Part shown: piece by piece, positions 11,204 to 23,187 of the stretch
How the letters are laid out: each line of letters opens with the position of its first letter
Numbering within the stretch: the stretch's first letter is position 1
Source of the DNA: Heterotrichella gracilis
Lineage: Eukaryota; Sar; Xanthophyceae; Tribonematales; Xanthonemataceae
Direction: 5' to 3'
Length of the DNA stretch: 64,000 nt
NCBI GenBank assembly: GCA_032358255.1
Contig: JAULBX010027274.1
Span: 154,506 to 218,505, forward strand
Translations under genes and position numbers: made by a program
Notes under the pieces: model-generated
Told to the model about the DNA's origin: nothing
Seen by the model: only the letters and a program-made list of their open reading frames with translations
The model's database searches: none

Positions 11204-14200
11204 ATGTTGAAGGGAGCCACCAACGGTCAAGGCCAGTACCCTTTGGGGGCCATGCCTCCATTGCCAGGTATGCTTCAAGCCGCTGCAGTGTACTTTGCGG
11301 CCTGAGTCTGCACCAAATTGAGGACTGTTGCAGCAGTGCGTGAGGGTGAGGATGAGACCAAACCTGGGTGGGCGGTTGCACTGAGTTCTGCACCACATTT
11401 TGCAGGTTCCCAACATGGGGCTGACCCACAAGCGGAGAAGCTGCAAGCTGAGCTGGAGCTTTGGAAACACAGGTGAGAGCAGCAACTGAATTAAAGCCCT
11501 ACACATACTACTGGCTGCCAGCTGCACACAGCAGCACCAGTTACCAGTGACATGTGTGTCCCCGTGGCATGAGGAAGGCACCTCCATGATGTGCCCACAG
11601 GAGTGCCACACACCTGTCCTTCACCTGTCGCTTTGAAGTGCTAGTACCATATACCCTTCTACCAACAAGGTTCTTGTTGCTGCACGTGCACCCACCCAGC
11701 CCTCTGCGTATGCCCTTCTTCGTAGTTGCAGTGGTAATACTCGACAGTGACCCCAGTGGAATGCACTCCCCGCCAAACCACACCCACCACGCAAAGCCCT
11801 GTCTCTTGCGACCCGCTGGCAGTGCACTCAAGTGACAGCCCCATGCACGCCTCTGCCGAAAAGCAAGGTCCCTCATGCTGCATATGCACCCACCAAGCCC
11901 CTTGCAATTCCCCCTGCAGGTATGACCAGGAGAAGCACAGGGCTGACAACTTGAGCAGGCTAGTGGACTCCCTATCAATCTGCAGCAACAGCGTACAGCA
12001 AGCCTACCAAACACCCAACGGGCAATACAGCAAGGGGAATCACAACAACGGGAATCACAGCAACGGGAATCACAGTAACGGGGCAGGCGAAGACCCCCAA
12101 TCCAATAAAGCCAACCCCACATACCCGCCCCAACCCCAGGCGGCGCAGCCTCCCCTCCCCTTCTCAGCCAAGGGCCTCCCCATCCTCCCCTTGCGCCGGT
12201 CCTCCACCCTCCCCACCTCGGGAGGCTCCCGCAGGCGGTTCTCGGCGCCTGTCACCGGGATCCCACCCAACAACCTCCCTGGTGGCGCCACCCGAGTGGG
12301 GAACCGCCCCTTGGCCTCGCTAACCTCCCTCCTGCTAGCCTGCAGGTGCGTTTTTTTCATTCTATTCTGGCTGCCTCTACTGTACCCATAGGCTGGCACA
12401 GCTCCAACCACAAACCCTGAACCATAACCCTTAAACCCTAAGCAACTGTGGTCCTGTGAGCTTCCTGTCAATGCGTCTAGGATGGGAGCTTTGCATTGAG
12501 CGTTCGTCAAGGGGTGTGCTGAAGGGTCACATGGGATCTCATATCAAGCGTACCAACGTTGCTAATCAACGTATGCTGCTGCTTTGGCGCAACGCCTAGC
12601 CTGGAAATATTCTGACATCTGCATTGCTGCGTGATAGTCTGCTAGAGCTCGACTCAACCTCACAGCTATTTTGAAATAAATCCCACAATGCAGCCTGCTA
12701 CAGGACCAGCAGGGCCTGCCTTCGCAAGACACCCCCATGAACCAACCATGCATTTTTATACTCACCATACACAGTTCTTATATCACTGCAACGACAGCAG
12801 TGATAGTCTGCTAGAGCTTAACCCAACCCCACGCCTCAGCTATACTTACATAAAACACACCATGCAGCCTGCTACAGGACCAGCAGTGCCTGCCTTCAGG
12901 GGACACCCCCATGGGTGCAAACTGCGACACCCATGCAGCAGTGGCGCTGGACGATGATGGCGGCTCGGGGGTGGGTGCGGCGGCGGCCACCGCTGTTTCT
13001 GTAGCGATCGCCCAATCATGGGCTGCCATGGCGCGGGACAGGTGGGTTCTTGCTGGGGTCCCGTGGTGCTGACAATCAGTATTGGCAGTTGAGTGCCCCC
13101 TTGCTTGTACATGTGTGGGCCACAGGGATGCATCCTCAGCAGTGGCCACACGCCATGCGTTCCCACCCTCCTCAAGCTATCAGGTACTACCCCATGTCAT
13201 CTACCTATAATTGTGCAATCATGGGCTGCCATGGTGCGGGACAGGCAAGATTAGTTAGTTAGCTAGCTTGATTAGCAGCCAGCCTTGCGCATGCAACGCC
13301 AAGTAATATGGTCCCGGTGCTATTTGACGTATGTGATTCTGTTCTTGCCGGCCCCATGGGTCTCAAATGTTGCCCGGTGTCTTTTGCCATGTGCCTGTAC
13401 CATTGGGAGAGGAATCCCAGAGGGTGACTGTGGCATGCCGCCTTGGTAAACAACTCTTGCCTCTCCTTCACCACCACAGGCAGAGTGGCATGCAAGCCAG
13501 GGGGGCGAGCGCGGTGCACACGGGGAGGGCGGGGTTTCGCCTGGTGGCGGCAGTCCCCAAGAACCACCGGCGGTCCACAAAGGTGGGTGCTGGGCATGTG
13601 CAAGGGTTTTGGGTTTAGGGTTTGGATTTTGGCTTAGGGTGTAGTGTTCACACTGCGGTCCACCAAGATGGGTGCTGGGCATGCGCAAGGGATCTGGGTT
13701 TAAAGTTCATGCGGAGTTGCCAGCAAATTTGGTCATCTGATCGCGTATGCCCCCGCCTTGGTTGCGCAAGCTGTGCAAGGGTTTGGGACTTATGCGTTGG
13801 CAAATCCTTTCCATCATTGGTCTGTATGGCTGGCGTTTCATCATTGCTATCATAGCCAGCCCTGTCACAGCCCTCCAAAACCCTTGCAGAGCCAAGGCCT
13901 CCTCCAAGACAGCCAGCCACCAGGCATGCCAGCCAGCGCCAGACCTCACTTTTACCAAACCCTCTAACCCCCACCAAAAACCTGTTACACACCCTACCAA
14001 AACCCTGCTCAAAACCCTGCAGAGCCAAGGCCTCCTGCAGGACAGCCAGCCACAAGGCATGCCGGCCAGCGCCAGCGGCCAGTCGCTGCTGGGTACCTCC
14101 CCTTCATCCTCCTACGGCTCGATTTCACCCCTTGACTGGCGGGGCAGCGCATCGGACCTGGCGGCGCATGCTAATGGGGCGGGCAGTACAGATCATGTGG

Positions 14201-17200
14201 GGGGCGCTGCCGGAGGTATGTGAAACTTGCAATTAGCTTGCATGGATCATGCACTTGATTTGGATGGATCATGCACCTGATTTGGATGGATCATGCACTT
14301 GATTTGGATGCACATGCCATGATGTATCATGATGGTTCATGTCAAACACGGGGTGGAGGGCAGAGGGATGAATCTTGGGAAGCCATCGAAAGGGAACCCA
14401 GCGTGTAAGGAGTATAGCAATTGCATAATCATGTGCCATGTGATCCATCACGCACATGCCATAGACTAGACAATTACACATCTATCCAAGTGACCCCATG
14501 GTCCATACTCCCAAAGTGGTTCGCATTGACCGATAGCACATCATTTGCCCATGCAGAATCGCCCCCCACGGTGGGCACAGATGGACCCCTCTCCAGTGCC
14601 CTGTCCCAAGCCCTGCGCGGCCCCACACCGCCACCGGCCCCCTCCACAGCCCCCGCCAGCCACGCACCCCCCCTCCCCACCCCCGGCTACCAGCTCAAGC
14701 TACAGTGGCTGTCGCCACCCCGCTGCGTGCTGGTGGTGTGCAAGCAGTCGCAGGAGGCGCTGCTGGCACTGGGGGAGGTGGTCAGGTGAGGTCGAGGAAG
14801 TTCAAATTTAGGGTTAAGGGTTGTCGCCCTTATCGATGTAACATACGCGCCCCGAGGTTTGCTCACTTCCAGGGTTTGTATTTTATGTCTCGATTTCAAA
14901 TTTGAATCCAATTTAGGTTGATTCTTTGTGCTACCTTGTCAAGCAGTCGCAAGAGGCGCTGCAGACACTGGGGGAAGTGGTCAGGTGGGAGTGGGGGCGA
15001 GGGGGTTGAAACAACAAGGAATGCAATAGCAACAATTCATTGCAAACTTGTGGGCTGTCCCTTCCCATATGCGTTGGCAAGAAAAGAGGAGTCAATACTC
15101 TGTGGCAGGGTCTTTACAGCAATAATGCGGTAAAGATCCTTGGGGTACGGGGCAGCCCAGGAGGCCACATGGTTTGTGTGGGTGGGCGGTTGAGTCCGGG
15201 TGCCATGCTCACTTTTATTAACACCCCCCTTACATAACACCCCCTTAACTTAACACCCCCCTTAAATTAAGAACCCCCTTGCTGCAGCTGGCTCCACGAC
15301 CAGAGCATCATCGTCTATTTGGAGCCCTCGACTCACCAGGAGCTGACAGCTGGCGGTGCGGGGGCCAAGGGGGTCAGCGTGCGCACGTGGGGGGCGCAAG
15401 GGGAGGTGCACGCAGTGCCGCAAGAGGTAGGGAGTGGCGCGAGGGTGGTGGCGTGGGCTGGATAGATAAACAATTCCATCATCATGGCCACAGCCATTTC
15501 AATGCGCCTGGGACTAAATGACAGAGTAAACGGAATGATGATGAAACGCTTGCCGCAGTCCATAGACAAGTCCAGGGTGGAGCGATTCCCGGTCCCAAGG
15601 AGGGCGTGCAAGAGCACCTCGCGCCCTAACAGTGTGGGATTGTGCCCTAAGCCATTTCTCTCAAGAGGCTGCTTTTGGTATTTCTTGCAGGGGTCGTATA
15701 TCATGCACCTGTCGTCTGTCGTACGCATACCAGGGGAAATTAATGCAAATATGTAGCTGCACCAGGCTGCTCTCAGCTGCACAAAAGCAGAGCAATTGCT
15801 TTTCAAGGGTTTTGGATGGACCCTGGCTTACATCAGTTTCCAGTTGAAAGCTGAACAGCACCACTGGTTTCTTCCGCTTGCAGGTCGCCTCCAAGCTCGA
15901 TCTAGTGGTGGCCCTGGGTGGCGACGGCACTGTGCTGTGGATCTGCCTATCATCTTGCAGCAGGCACCATTGGCCATCTGTCACATCTTATGAGGGAAAA
16001 TGCATACAAATTGAAAAGTTCCAATGCAATCACTCAGAAGACCTTGAACATTATCTTTGTCACTCATTTTTCCCACGCGCAGGTCGCCTCCAAGCTCGAT
16101 CTGGTGGTGACCCTGGGTGGCGACCGCACTGTGCTGTGGACCGGCTCATCATCTTGTAGCAGACAGCACTGGGCTTGTATCACAGCTAACATGAGGCAAA
16201 ATGAACCCAAATTCTAAGGCACTCACTCAAATGAATCTGGACCAAAACCAGATTTTCCACCCGTCTCCTTCACTTGCAGGTTGCGTCCAAGCTCGACCTA
16301 GTGGTGACCCTGGGTGGGGACGGCACCGTGCTGTGGACCTGCCTCCTATTTGGCACGAACGCGGTGCCCCCCCTGGTGCCATTTGGGCTGGGGTCCCTTG
16401 GTTTTATGACCCCTTTCAGCATGGACCACATGCAGGCTGTGTTGGCGCGCGTCACCACCCCCTCCACACCCATCCCCCTCATGCTGCGACACAGGTGCGG
16501 GGTGGGGAAGTAGGGGGTTGAGACTGCAGGGAGTGGTGTGTACTGGTCATGTTGTTGGCTTGCATCCTGATAGGCAGCAGCGCGGTGCCCATCGCCTTCA
16601 TATGAAGAGTTAATATTTGAGTTTCAAGTCAGATTTGCCCACCCCTCCACTGCCATCCCCGTCATGCTGCGACACAGGTGGGGACAGGGTTGGGGGTGGG
16701 GATTGGCAGCACGCAAGTGGCAATGGCCATGCACTGACCCTTGAGTGCACCCAATCATGCGCAGCACTCCCATGCCTCTGAGCAACCCCCCTTTTTGTCA
16801 CAGGCTGTGCTGCAAGATCCTGCGCCATGTCCCCGCCGGCCCCCACTCCCAACCGCCACCCTTGTCCTCCCTTCCACAAGAGGAGGAACACCTGGTGCTG
16901 AATGAGGTGGGTGTTGATTGAACATATAATAACCGTCAGATCACGGTAGTGTAGAATTGTGTGACGGGGAAGCAAGGACACATGCAAGGCGGTGGTTGCA
17001 TACATGCCGCCACATGGGTGAAGCGTCCATGCGCAAGTCCATATCCATAACACATGCATCCCCATGCTGGGCGGTGCCCCAGCCAGCTTGTTTATGACAG
17101 TGACAGCCAAGCTGCCCTGCACATGGTTGCAGAGGGGGTCCAAGTAGTGTGCACTAAACCCCTTACCCCTTACGTTAAGTTTTGTAGCTAATCCACACCC

Positions 17201-18697
17201 CTTACGTTGTCTGTCAATAGGTGGTTCTCGACAGGGGCATGCGCGCCTTCCTCATTACTCTGGACCAAACTCTAAATCCTTAAAACCCTAAACCTTACAT
17301 CCCCTTGTCCCCTACAGTAGGCGCTGCTTGACAAAGGCATGAGCACCTCCCTCACCAGCCCTGGACCAAACCCTAAATTCAAAACCCTAAAACCCCCTAT
17401 GTTCCATCCACAGGTAGTTCTCGACAGGGGCATGAGCGCCTTCCTCACCAGCCTGGACTGCTACTGCGACGGCAACTTTGTCACGCATGTACAGGGCGAT
17501 GGGCTGATCATCGCCACGCCCACGGGGTCCACCGCCTACAACCTAGCTGCAGGGGGTTCCATGGTGCATCCACAGGTAAGTGGGGATGGGGGGTGGGGCG
17601 TGTATGGTAACGGATGTATTACGTCCATGTTAAAGATTGTCAACACCTCTGCTCAATTTATTCCTCAAGAAGCAATTTTATCCCAAACAGAATCTTGAAA
17701 ACCGGCCACAACGTGCCAAAACCCAAAAAACTAATCGTAAACCCCAACTCCCCCATTTTCCCCCAGGTCCCCGGCATCCTGTTCACCCCCATCTGCGCCC
17801 ACTCCCTGTCCTCCCGGCCCCTGGTGTTCCCAGAGCACATCCAGCTCATAGTGCAGGTCCCAAGGGACAGCAGGTCAGAGATTTGGTGCTCCTTTGACGG
17901 CAAGGTGAGGAGCCACATTGCGTGCTTAGGGTTTAGGGTTTAGTACAGGTGTCGGGGGACAGCAGGTCTAAGATATGGTGCTCCTTTGACGGGAAGGTAA
18001 GGGTGGGGGCACATGGGTACTTAGGGTTTAGGGTTTAGTCCAGGTGCCGGGGGACAGCAGGTCAGAGATATGGTGCTCCTTTGGCGGGAAGGTAAGAAAC
18101 GGACTCCCATGGTTCAGACCTTTCCAAAAGGCGTTTCATGACAGTTTGGTGCCTGGCACAAGGTGAGGGGTGGAGCCACATGCGTGCTTAAGCTCTGGCA
18201 TGACGGCATGGTAGTGCACATGATGCAGTGGCCTAAATATCCCTAAAAATGGACTTTAACAATACCTTTCCTCACCCTCCCCCCAGGACCGCCAGCGCCT
18301 GGGCCCCGGGGGTACCACGGTGGTGCACATGGAGCAGTGGCCCGTGGCCCAAAAAATCTTTTCGAATTGTCCAAAAATCCCCTTAAGCGCCCTCCATCGC
18401 CGTTCCCACAGGACCGCCAGCGCCTGGGCCCCGGCGACGCCATGGTGGTGCACATGGCGCAGTGGCTCTGCTGCACAAAACACCACCCTAAAATCAACCC
18501 TCATTGGTTAACCCTACCCCTTGCCTCCCGCCCAGGACCGCCAGCGCCTGGGCCCCGGCGACGCCATGGTGGTGCACATGGCGCAGTGGCCCGTGGCCAC
18601 CGCCTGCCGCATGGACGCCTCCCACGACTGGTTCCTGGGCATGTGCGAGGGCCTCAACTGGAACGTGCGCAAGCGCCAGGCGGGGGCCGGGCTGTGA
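11204..18697 (+). CDS. NAD kinase
   Basis: Thirteen exons chain in phase to 724 residues: 11204-11267, 11406-11472, 11920-12345, 12868-13041, 13480-13582, 14023-14215, 14557-14785, 15288-15426, 16280-16494, 16804-16906, 17414-17575, 17767-17904 and 18536-18697. The enzyme phosphorylates NAD to NADP using ATP. The catalytic half starts near residue 430 with [15 protein letters not shown]. The GGDGTVLW motif is at about 477-484, then LNEVVLDRG (569-577), [17 protein letters not shown] (about 598-614) with the conserved second NADK motif, [11 protein letters not shown] and a closing [12 protein letters not shown]. The N-terminal half is low-complexity and Ser/Pro/Asn-rich, with a short coil ([13 protein letters not shown]) and an [12 protein letters not shown] run. 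It resembles the regulatory extensions of plant and algal NAD kinases but shows no domain I can name. Truncated copies of seven of its exons lie in its introns. Confidence 0.9.
12012..12080 (+). repeat. 15 bp minisatellite inside NAD kinase exon 3
   Basis: The unit AACGGGAATCACAGC is repeated about four times and encodes NGNHS-type pentapeptides. The copies are nearly identical, which suggests recent slippage, and the period keeps the reading frame. Confidence 0.8.
12686..12750 (+). repeat. truncated copy of the start of the NAD kinase exon at 12868
   Basis: The copy repeats the ATGCAG acceptor and the following CCTGCTACAGGACCAGCAG of the exon at 12868, then diverges after about 60 bp. It has no matching donor. 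It lies upstream of the real exon. A matching copy of the same exon's 3' end is found downstream at 13219-13247. Confidence 0.85.
13219..13247 (+). repeat. copy of the NAD kinase exon 12868-13041 3' end
   Basis: CATGGGCTGCCATGG followed by GCGGGACAGG repeats the exon end and its splice junction, with the donor GT changed to GC. Confidence 0.75.
13889..13942 (+). repeat. truncated upstream copy of the NAD kinase exon at 14023
   Basis: A CTTGCAG acceptor is followed by AGCCAAGGCCTCCTCCAAG and about 35 bp more that match the start of the exon at 14023, in the same frame. The match stops inside the exon and no donor follows. Confidence 0.85.
14243..14311. repeat. about 22-25 bp tandem repeat in a NAD kinase intron
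   Basis: The motif GGATCATGCACTTGATTT occurs three times in succession, with one C/T difference. It is non-coding. Confidence 0.85.
14941..14985 (+). repeat. downstream copy of the end of the NAD kinase exon 14557-14785
   Basis: The last 44 bp of the exon, from AAGCAGTCGC to GTGGTCAG, recur about 199 bp downstream with their own GTGGGA donor. Confidence 0.85.
15894..16147 (+). repeat. two truncated copies of the NAD kinase GGDGT exon
   Basis: Copies start at 15894 and 16083, each behind its own CAG acceptor; the real exon starts at 16280. Spacing is 189 and 197 bp. Each copy encodes [13 protein letters not shown] then .TVLW and diverges just after. The second copy reads GGDRT in place of GGDGT, so it could not be catalytic if spliced in. 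Confidence 0.9.
16637..16677 (+). repeat. copy of the 3' end of the NAD kinase exon 16280-16494
   Basis: The exon end CCATCCCC..CATGCTGCGACACAG recurs with its own GTGGGG donor, downstream of the real exon. Confidence 0.8.
17221..17365 (+). repeat. two truncated copies of the NAD kinase LDRG exon
   Basis: Copies start at 17221 and 17318 and the real exon at 17414, a period of 96-97 bp. Each copy has an AG acceptor and about 45 bp of exon, then runs into CCCTAAA-rich sequence before the next acceptor. Confidence 0.88.
17949..18092 (+). repeat. two copies of the 3' end of the NAD kinase exon 17767-17904
   Basis: Units beginning at 17857 (inside the exon), 17949 and 18045 each hold GGGACAGCAGGTC, TGGTGCTCCTTTG and a donor. 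The first two units also carry a TTAGGGTTTAGGGTTTAG tract (17926-17943 and 18022-18039), so the telomere motif was duplicated together with the exon end. Confidence 0.9.
18287..18472 (+). repeat. two truncated copies of the NAD kinase last exon
   Basis: Copies start at 18287 and 18412 and the real exon at 18536, a period of 124-125 bp. Each has a CAG acceptor and encodes DRQRLGPG then VVHM.QWP or VVHMAQWL before diverging. Confidence 0.9.
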
Positions 18698-18821
18698 GGC
18701 AACCTGGCGGTGGCTGGCTGCAGCACGCGGGGTTGCTGGGCGTGTGGTCAATCCCAGGGGGGCATTGACCTGGACTGTGAGCAAAGGGCCAGGCGGGCTG
18801 TGACTGGTTGCATGGGCGATG

Positions 18822-18899
18822 CCCGATGGGTTCCTGGGTATGGCGGCAGGCCTCAACTGGGAGGTACTCAAGGGCCAGTGGGGTCCCAGGGCTGTGACT
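18822..18899 (+). repeat. decayed copy of the NAD kinase C-terminal coding end in its 3' UTR
   Basis: The block from GGGTTCCTGGG through GGCCTCAACTGG to GGGCTGTGA repeats the last 75 bp of the coding region, with substitutions and indels. Confidence 0.7.
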
Positions 18900-20007
18900 A
18901 GCAACTCATGTTTTGCCAGGCCGCCTGGCTGCAAGAACGCCGCCCACCACTGGTTGCAGGCCATGTGGGTGGCAAGGCATTGGCATGGGTGCATGGGCTC
19001 GGCATGGCTCGACGCAACCACCGCATACATATAATTTATTCTTCCTGTACACTTTTGGCTTGGTAGGGGTTTTGGAGCCGGTATTCTGTGGTCTCAATAG
19101 CGCAGGATGCCATCGTTATTGCCATTGTGACCCACATCCACTTAGGCTTTGTTGGGCATTTTTGTGTGCTGTTTTTGGAAGATCTCTGCCCCTGGCTGCA
19201 GTTGTTGTCAGATAGTTGCTGGTGCCAGACCTTACCAGCAACCTTAAAGTTGAATTTTATCTAATATTCTTTTGTAGTGTGCTATTGCATTGCCACCACC
19301 AAAACCAGTCTAGCCAGGGCTACAGGTTGGCAGAGGTATTTTCCACAGGGTTAGGGTTGCCCACCCGTTGGGTTGCAAGGCACAGCACCTTGCAAGTTAT
19401 CGCTGTACTGGTATCGACCCCTTTGACACAGCAAGTCTGCATTGCTGCGTGCAGACAGGGCGGTTGCAGTCCAGGGAGTGGTGGACAGTGCTTGCAAAAG
19501 CCTGCAGCGGTTGGTTATGCCCCTGGACTTTCCAACATTGAGGCGCGGGGTGTGTGGGCGTGGAAAATGCTGCTGACTTCCACAGCATCATTTCAAACTG
19601 AGGTTTGAACTGGGCAGTTGCTCCCCCTCCCATCTTTCCCCCCTTCTTTCCCCTGAGGCGGCGTTTGAGTTCTCTGAGTACGCCACGCGGGTTCTGAGTC
19701 AGCCACCTCAGCTTTCTCCCCGTTACGTTAGTCAGCCATTTGCGGGCAAAAATGGCATTTTTCCCCTTGTCAGGCTGTGAAGATTTGGAGGAAACTGTGT
19801 GCGGGGACATCCAACAGCTGGCCCCGCCCGCCACTTTGAACTTTTTCAAACAGGGAACTCGAAGGTCGCTAACCGCTGCAGCTGCAAAAGTGCGACACCT
19901 TGGCCGTTGTGCGCGGATGTTTTTGGATGTTTCGCTGCAAACCCCATGCATGCGTGCCCTTCGCAACCTTGGCGTGGGTGTGGGCGTGTAGCTAAGCAGA
20001 AGCAGCC
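18900..20007. other. intergenic, NAD kinase 3' flank and RRM-protein 5' flank
   Basis: I see no conserved coding segment. It should contain the NAD kinase poly(A) site and the promoter and 5' UTR of the RRM gene at 20008. Confidence 0.5.
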
Positions 20008-21266
20008 ATGAGTAAGCAGGATTGCAAGGTCTTCATAGGGGGACTTAGCTGGGAAACAACTGACGAGAAACTGCGCCGGTACTTTGAAAACTATGGCCCG
20101 GTCACGGAAGCCTTCGTCAGCTACGACCGCGTCACAGGGCGACCTCGCGGTTTTGGTTTTGTGGTATTCGAGGACGCCGGCGTTGCGGACAAAGTGGTGT
20201 CTATGCAGCATACCATCGACCGCCGAGAGGTAAAACCCTACGCGTGCAAGCTCGGGTGGATGTTTCGTCCCAAACATCCGATTTTCACGTGAGCCTTGTG
20301 TTTTTGCAGGTTGAGGCCAAGAAAGCAGTGCCCAAGGAGGAGCACCCTAGCAGCAGGCAGCCCAACGGGCTCAGCCAGCAGCGGACCAAGAAAGTTTTCG
20401 TGGGGGGGCTGGCACCCACGGTGGATGAACAGGCGTTTCGCAGCTTCTTTGAGCAGTACGGCAGCGTGGAGGATGCGGTGGTCATGTACGACCACGACAA
20501 CAAGAGGCCTCGGGGCTTTGGCTTCGTGACTTTCTTGGAGGAGCAGTCCGTGGACAACGTGTTCACCAAGGGTGTCATGCAGACGCTACACGACAAGCAG
20601 ATTGAGATAAAGCGGGCGGTGCCCAAGGACCAGATGCCCCCCTCCAAGGCCAAAGCGGGGATGTATGGCTACGGGAGGGGCTTCCCCCTCAACAAGGCAG
20701 CGCAGCACGCGATGCCTATGCAGCTGCTGGGCGCCCAGGGCATCGGGGCCCGTGGGTATGGGGGAGTGGGGCAGGGCCAGTTTGGTGGCAGCGGGGGTGG
20801 CTACCCTGGGGGGGCAACAACAGCAGCCTACATGGGCGGGATGGGGCGACTGGGGGCTACCGTGGGGCAGCTGCAGCAGCCCAGCTTGGCCACTGGGATG
20901 GTCAACCTGCCAGCCACGCTGGGGAATATCGGCGGGTCGATGTCCCACGGGGCCATGGGAGGTGGTGTCGGAGAGGGATTCCACATGGGGGGCGGGAACA
21001 TGGGTGGGGCGGGGCTGGGGCCCTCCAGCTCGGCCATCGGCGGGGAGTACGGGCTGGAGATGCACGGCCAGATGAGGGCGCCGACCAGTTTGCCGAACAG
21101 CTTCGAGGGGAGTTATCCCTACTCGCAGCAGCAGCAGCAGGGCCACATACAGGGCCACGGGGAGGGTCAAGCGCTGTTTGGGGAGGGAGGGAACATAGGG
21201 CCTGACTTCTCCACGGCCTTCAGCGGCAACTATGGCCAGAACACGTTAAGCAGCAACTGGGGCTGA
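20008..21266 (+). CDS. hnRNP A/B-like protein with two RRMs
   Basis: Two exons (20008-20229, 20310-21266) give 392 residues. RRM1 begins almost at the N-terminus with RNP2 KVFIGGLSW and RNP1 RGFGFVVF. RRM2 (about residues 95-175) has KVFVGGLA and RGFGFVTF. The tail from about residue 185 is Gly/Met/Gln-rich (GGGNMGGAGLG, YSQQQQQG), a low-complexity region like those of animal hnRNP A/B, DAZAP1 and plant RNP1 proteins. Such proteins bind single-stranded RNA and act in splicing, mRNA stability or transport. The ATG at 20008 sits in a good AGCAGCC context and RRM1 starts at once, so the start is secure. The intron falls between the two RRMs. The particular RNA target cannot be told. Confidence 0.92.
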
Positions 21267-22998
21267 GGTTGGGTTTGGCGGGCATTTTCAAACTGGGAGG
21301 TTGGCACAGCTGGGCAAGGCAAGCCACACAGAAAACACAGACAAACTTGAGACCCAATTTGTGTGCCCAGCTTAATATCGGCATAGTGCTTCTGTGCTAT
21401 GTGTCCTCATAGAGCATAAACGCATCCAACGTTGCTCTCACAGTAGCTTTGCATAGTAGGTCCCTTGTTTTCCAGCAGCAGACCCATTCTTAGTTAACCA
21501 CCTGTTTTCCTAGATATGTAGGCTTATCAAGTTTTGCATCCAGACAACAGAGTTTTTCAGGCAGCTCGGTCTGCATGACCTGTGACAAAATACTCTTTGA
21601 CTATAGCACAGGCTGTTTTAGAGTTAGGCTACCCACCAAAGTGTCGTTTCCCACCACTGAACTGCAAGCTTGCGCTCGTCACAGTGCCCAACGGACATCC
21701 ACACCATGTTTGAACGTAGTACCTTAGTGTGGCGTAGACTGTACCTGCTGCACTTTGGCGCAGGGTCTTGCAGTGTGCTTGAGCGGGGTGCTAGACAAAT
21801 ATTCCTTGTTTTGGGGCCCTTGTGTGCAGCGCGTTTCCACCTGCCCACGGGGGAAACCGTTTCAGCTGCACTGCTTGGATAATTTGAATTGCACAGGTAG
21901 CTACGTCCTGCAGCTGTTCACGCTTGTTGCAGCATAACGCAGGTTTTGCCCTGCTGAAAGTACCAATTCCCTAGGTGGGTTAGGTTTATGATTCTTTTTT
22001 AAATTTTGCTGCTTCCTGGTTGCAGACTAGGCCCAGCCCATATGGCACGATGGTCCAGCCCTTTTTCATGCTTTGCAACCAGCGAACTGCTTTCCTGGTG
22101 CGCTGGCCAGTGCCCCTGGCTGCTAGTCACCTAGTGCAACCACTGTACATTACTCTTTCTGTTGCCAGTGCTCTAGCAATAGTACGGGCGCTGTAGGAGT
22201 GTCAGGGCGTATTCTAAGTTAGGTTGTTGCTCAGGTTTGCCACAACTGCAGCAGTCTTGCGTTGTGCTCGTCCGTACTCGTGTAAGCTTGACCTGCATTT
22301 GAAACAATTGTGTCTCTTGGCAATCCTTGCAGCACACTGCCAGTGTGAGAGCTTTGGCTCTAAGCTTGGCAGGTGCAGGGCCTTTTGCATAGGCTGTCAA
22401 AATCTTGAAGGGTCCAAACCAGCCACTCCACCAGCCTGGCATGGTACCATGTGTCGGGTTTAAACAGAGTGCTGAGCTGCTGGGCAACAAAACCCTATGC
22501 TACATGAACTACTGCAGCCAGCAGGTCAACCCAAGTAAACTTCAGGCGAGAAAGGAATGAAGCATGCCTCCACAGGGGGCTTACAAACCGACTATGGACT
22601 ACACTGAAGCTCTGCCGCCTGGTCTCTGTAATAATTAGTGTAAACTAAGACATCTGCCGTGCGGCGGCATGGCCAATTGACTTGGACTGCAAGCTGCACA
22701 CCTTGCACACTAGTAATGCCACTATTGAGTGTTCGAGTTTCAGATGGATTGCAAAAAAGCTTTCTGGTAACGTGTGATTGCAAACTAAATGGCAAAAAAA
22801 CAATCAGTTCTACAAGTCCCAGCTCAATATGGTGCGCATTAGCGATAAGGTGCCAACTTCTACACTATCGCACGCAACTGGGGTTTGCAACAATGCAGTT
22901 GACAGTAAAATGGTATGTGAGTCACGACTCACACAAGGAGCACATACAGAAGAATCGCAGTTCTGCACAAGAAAAATAGCAATACTCTAATGTCCCAG
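21267..22998. other. intergenic / RRM-gene 3' flank
   Basis: No conserved exon was recognised. UGUAA-type poly(A) motifs occur near 22626 and 22638. If either serves the RRM gene, its 3' UTR would be unusually long. Confidence 0.4.
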
Positions 22999-23187
22999 CG
23001 CATGCGTGTGCTTGACAAAGACCCTAAGCTAGGGGCGCATGGCAACCCCGTGGTGTTCCTGCACCCCAAGGACAACCAAGGGGTGCTAATGGAGCTGGAG
23101 GAGGTGAAACCAGTGCCCAGTACGGCAGAGCGCCCGCAACTCGGCACTGGCTTGAAGCCAACAGAGCCTCCCAATGGGGTGGCATAA
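22999..23187 (+). CDS. methylmalonyl-CoA epimerase, C-terminal exon only
   Basis: The frame behind the CCCAG acceptor reads LGAHGNPVVFLHPKD then QGVLMELEE. This is the C-terminal metal-site strand of methylmalonyl-CoA epimerase, a glyoxalase-fold enzyme that interconverts (S)- and (R)-methylmalonyl-CoA in propionate breakdown. A 21-residue extension ends at a TAA. The N-terminal three quarters, including the first metal-binding histidine (LHHVGIAV-type), is absent from the 1.7 kb back to the RRM gene. It is either an orphan copied exon or the end of a gene whose other exons I failed to see. Confidence 0.6.
   Translation, partial: RMRVLDKDPKLGAHGNPVVFLHPKDNQGVLMELEEVKPVPSTAERPQLGTGLKPTEPPNGVA

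Noticed and set aside
15894-16147. Mutually exclusive functional exons in NAD kinase
   Set aside because: The copies lack donors at the right place and one alters the GGDGT motif. They look like truncated duplicates, though decoy use is left open in the findings.
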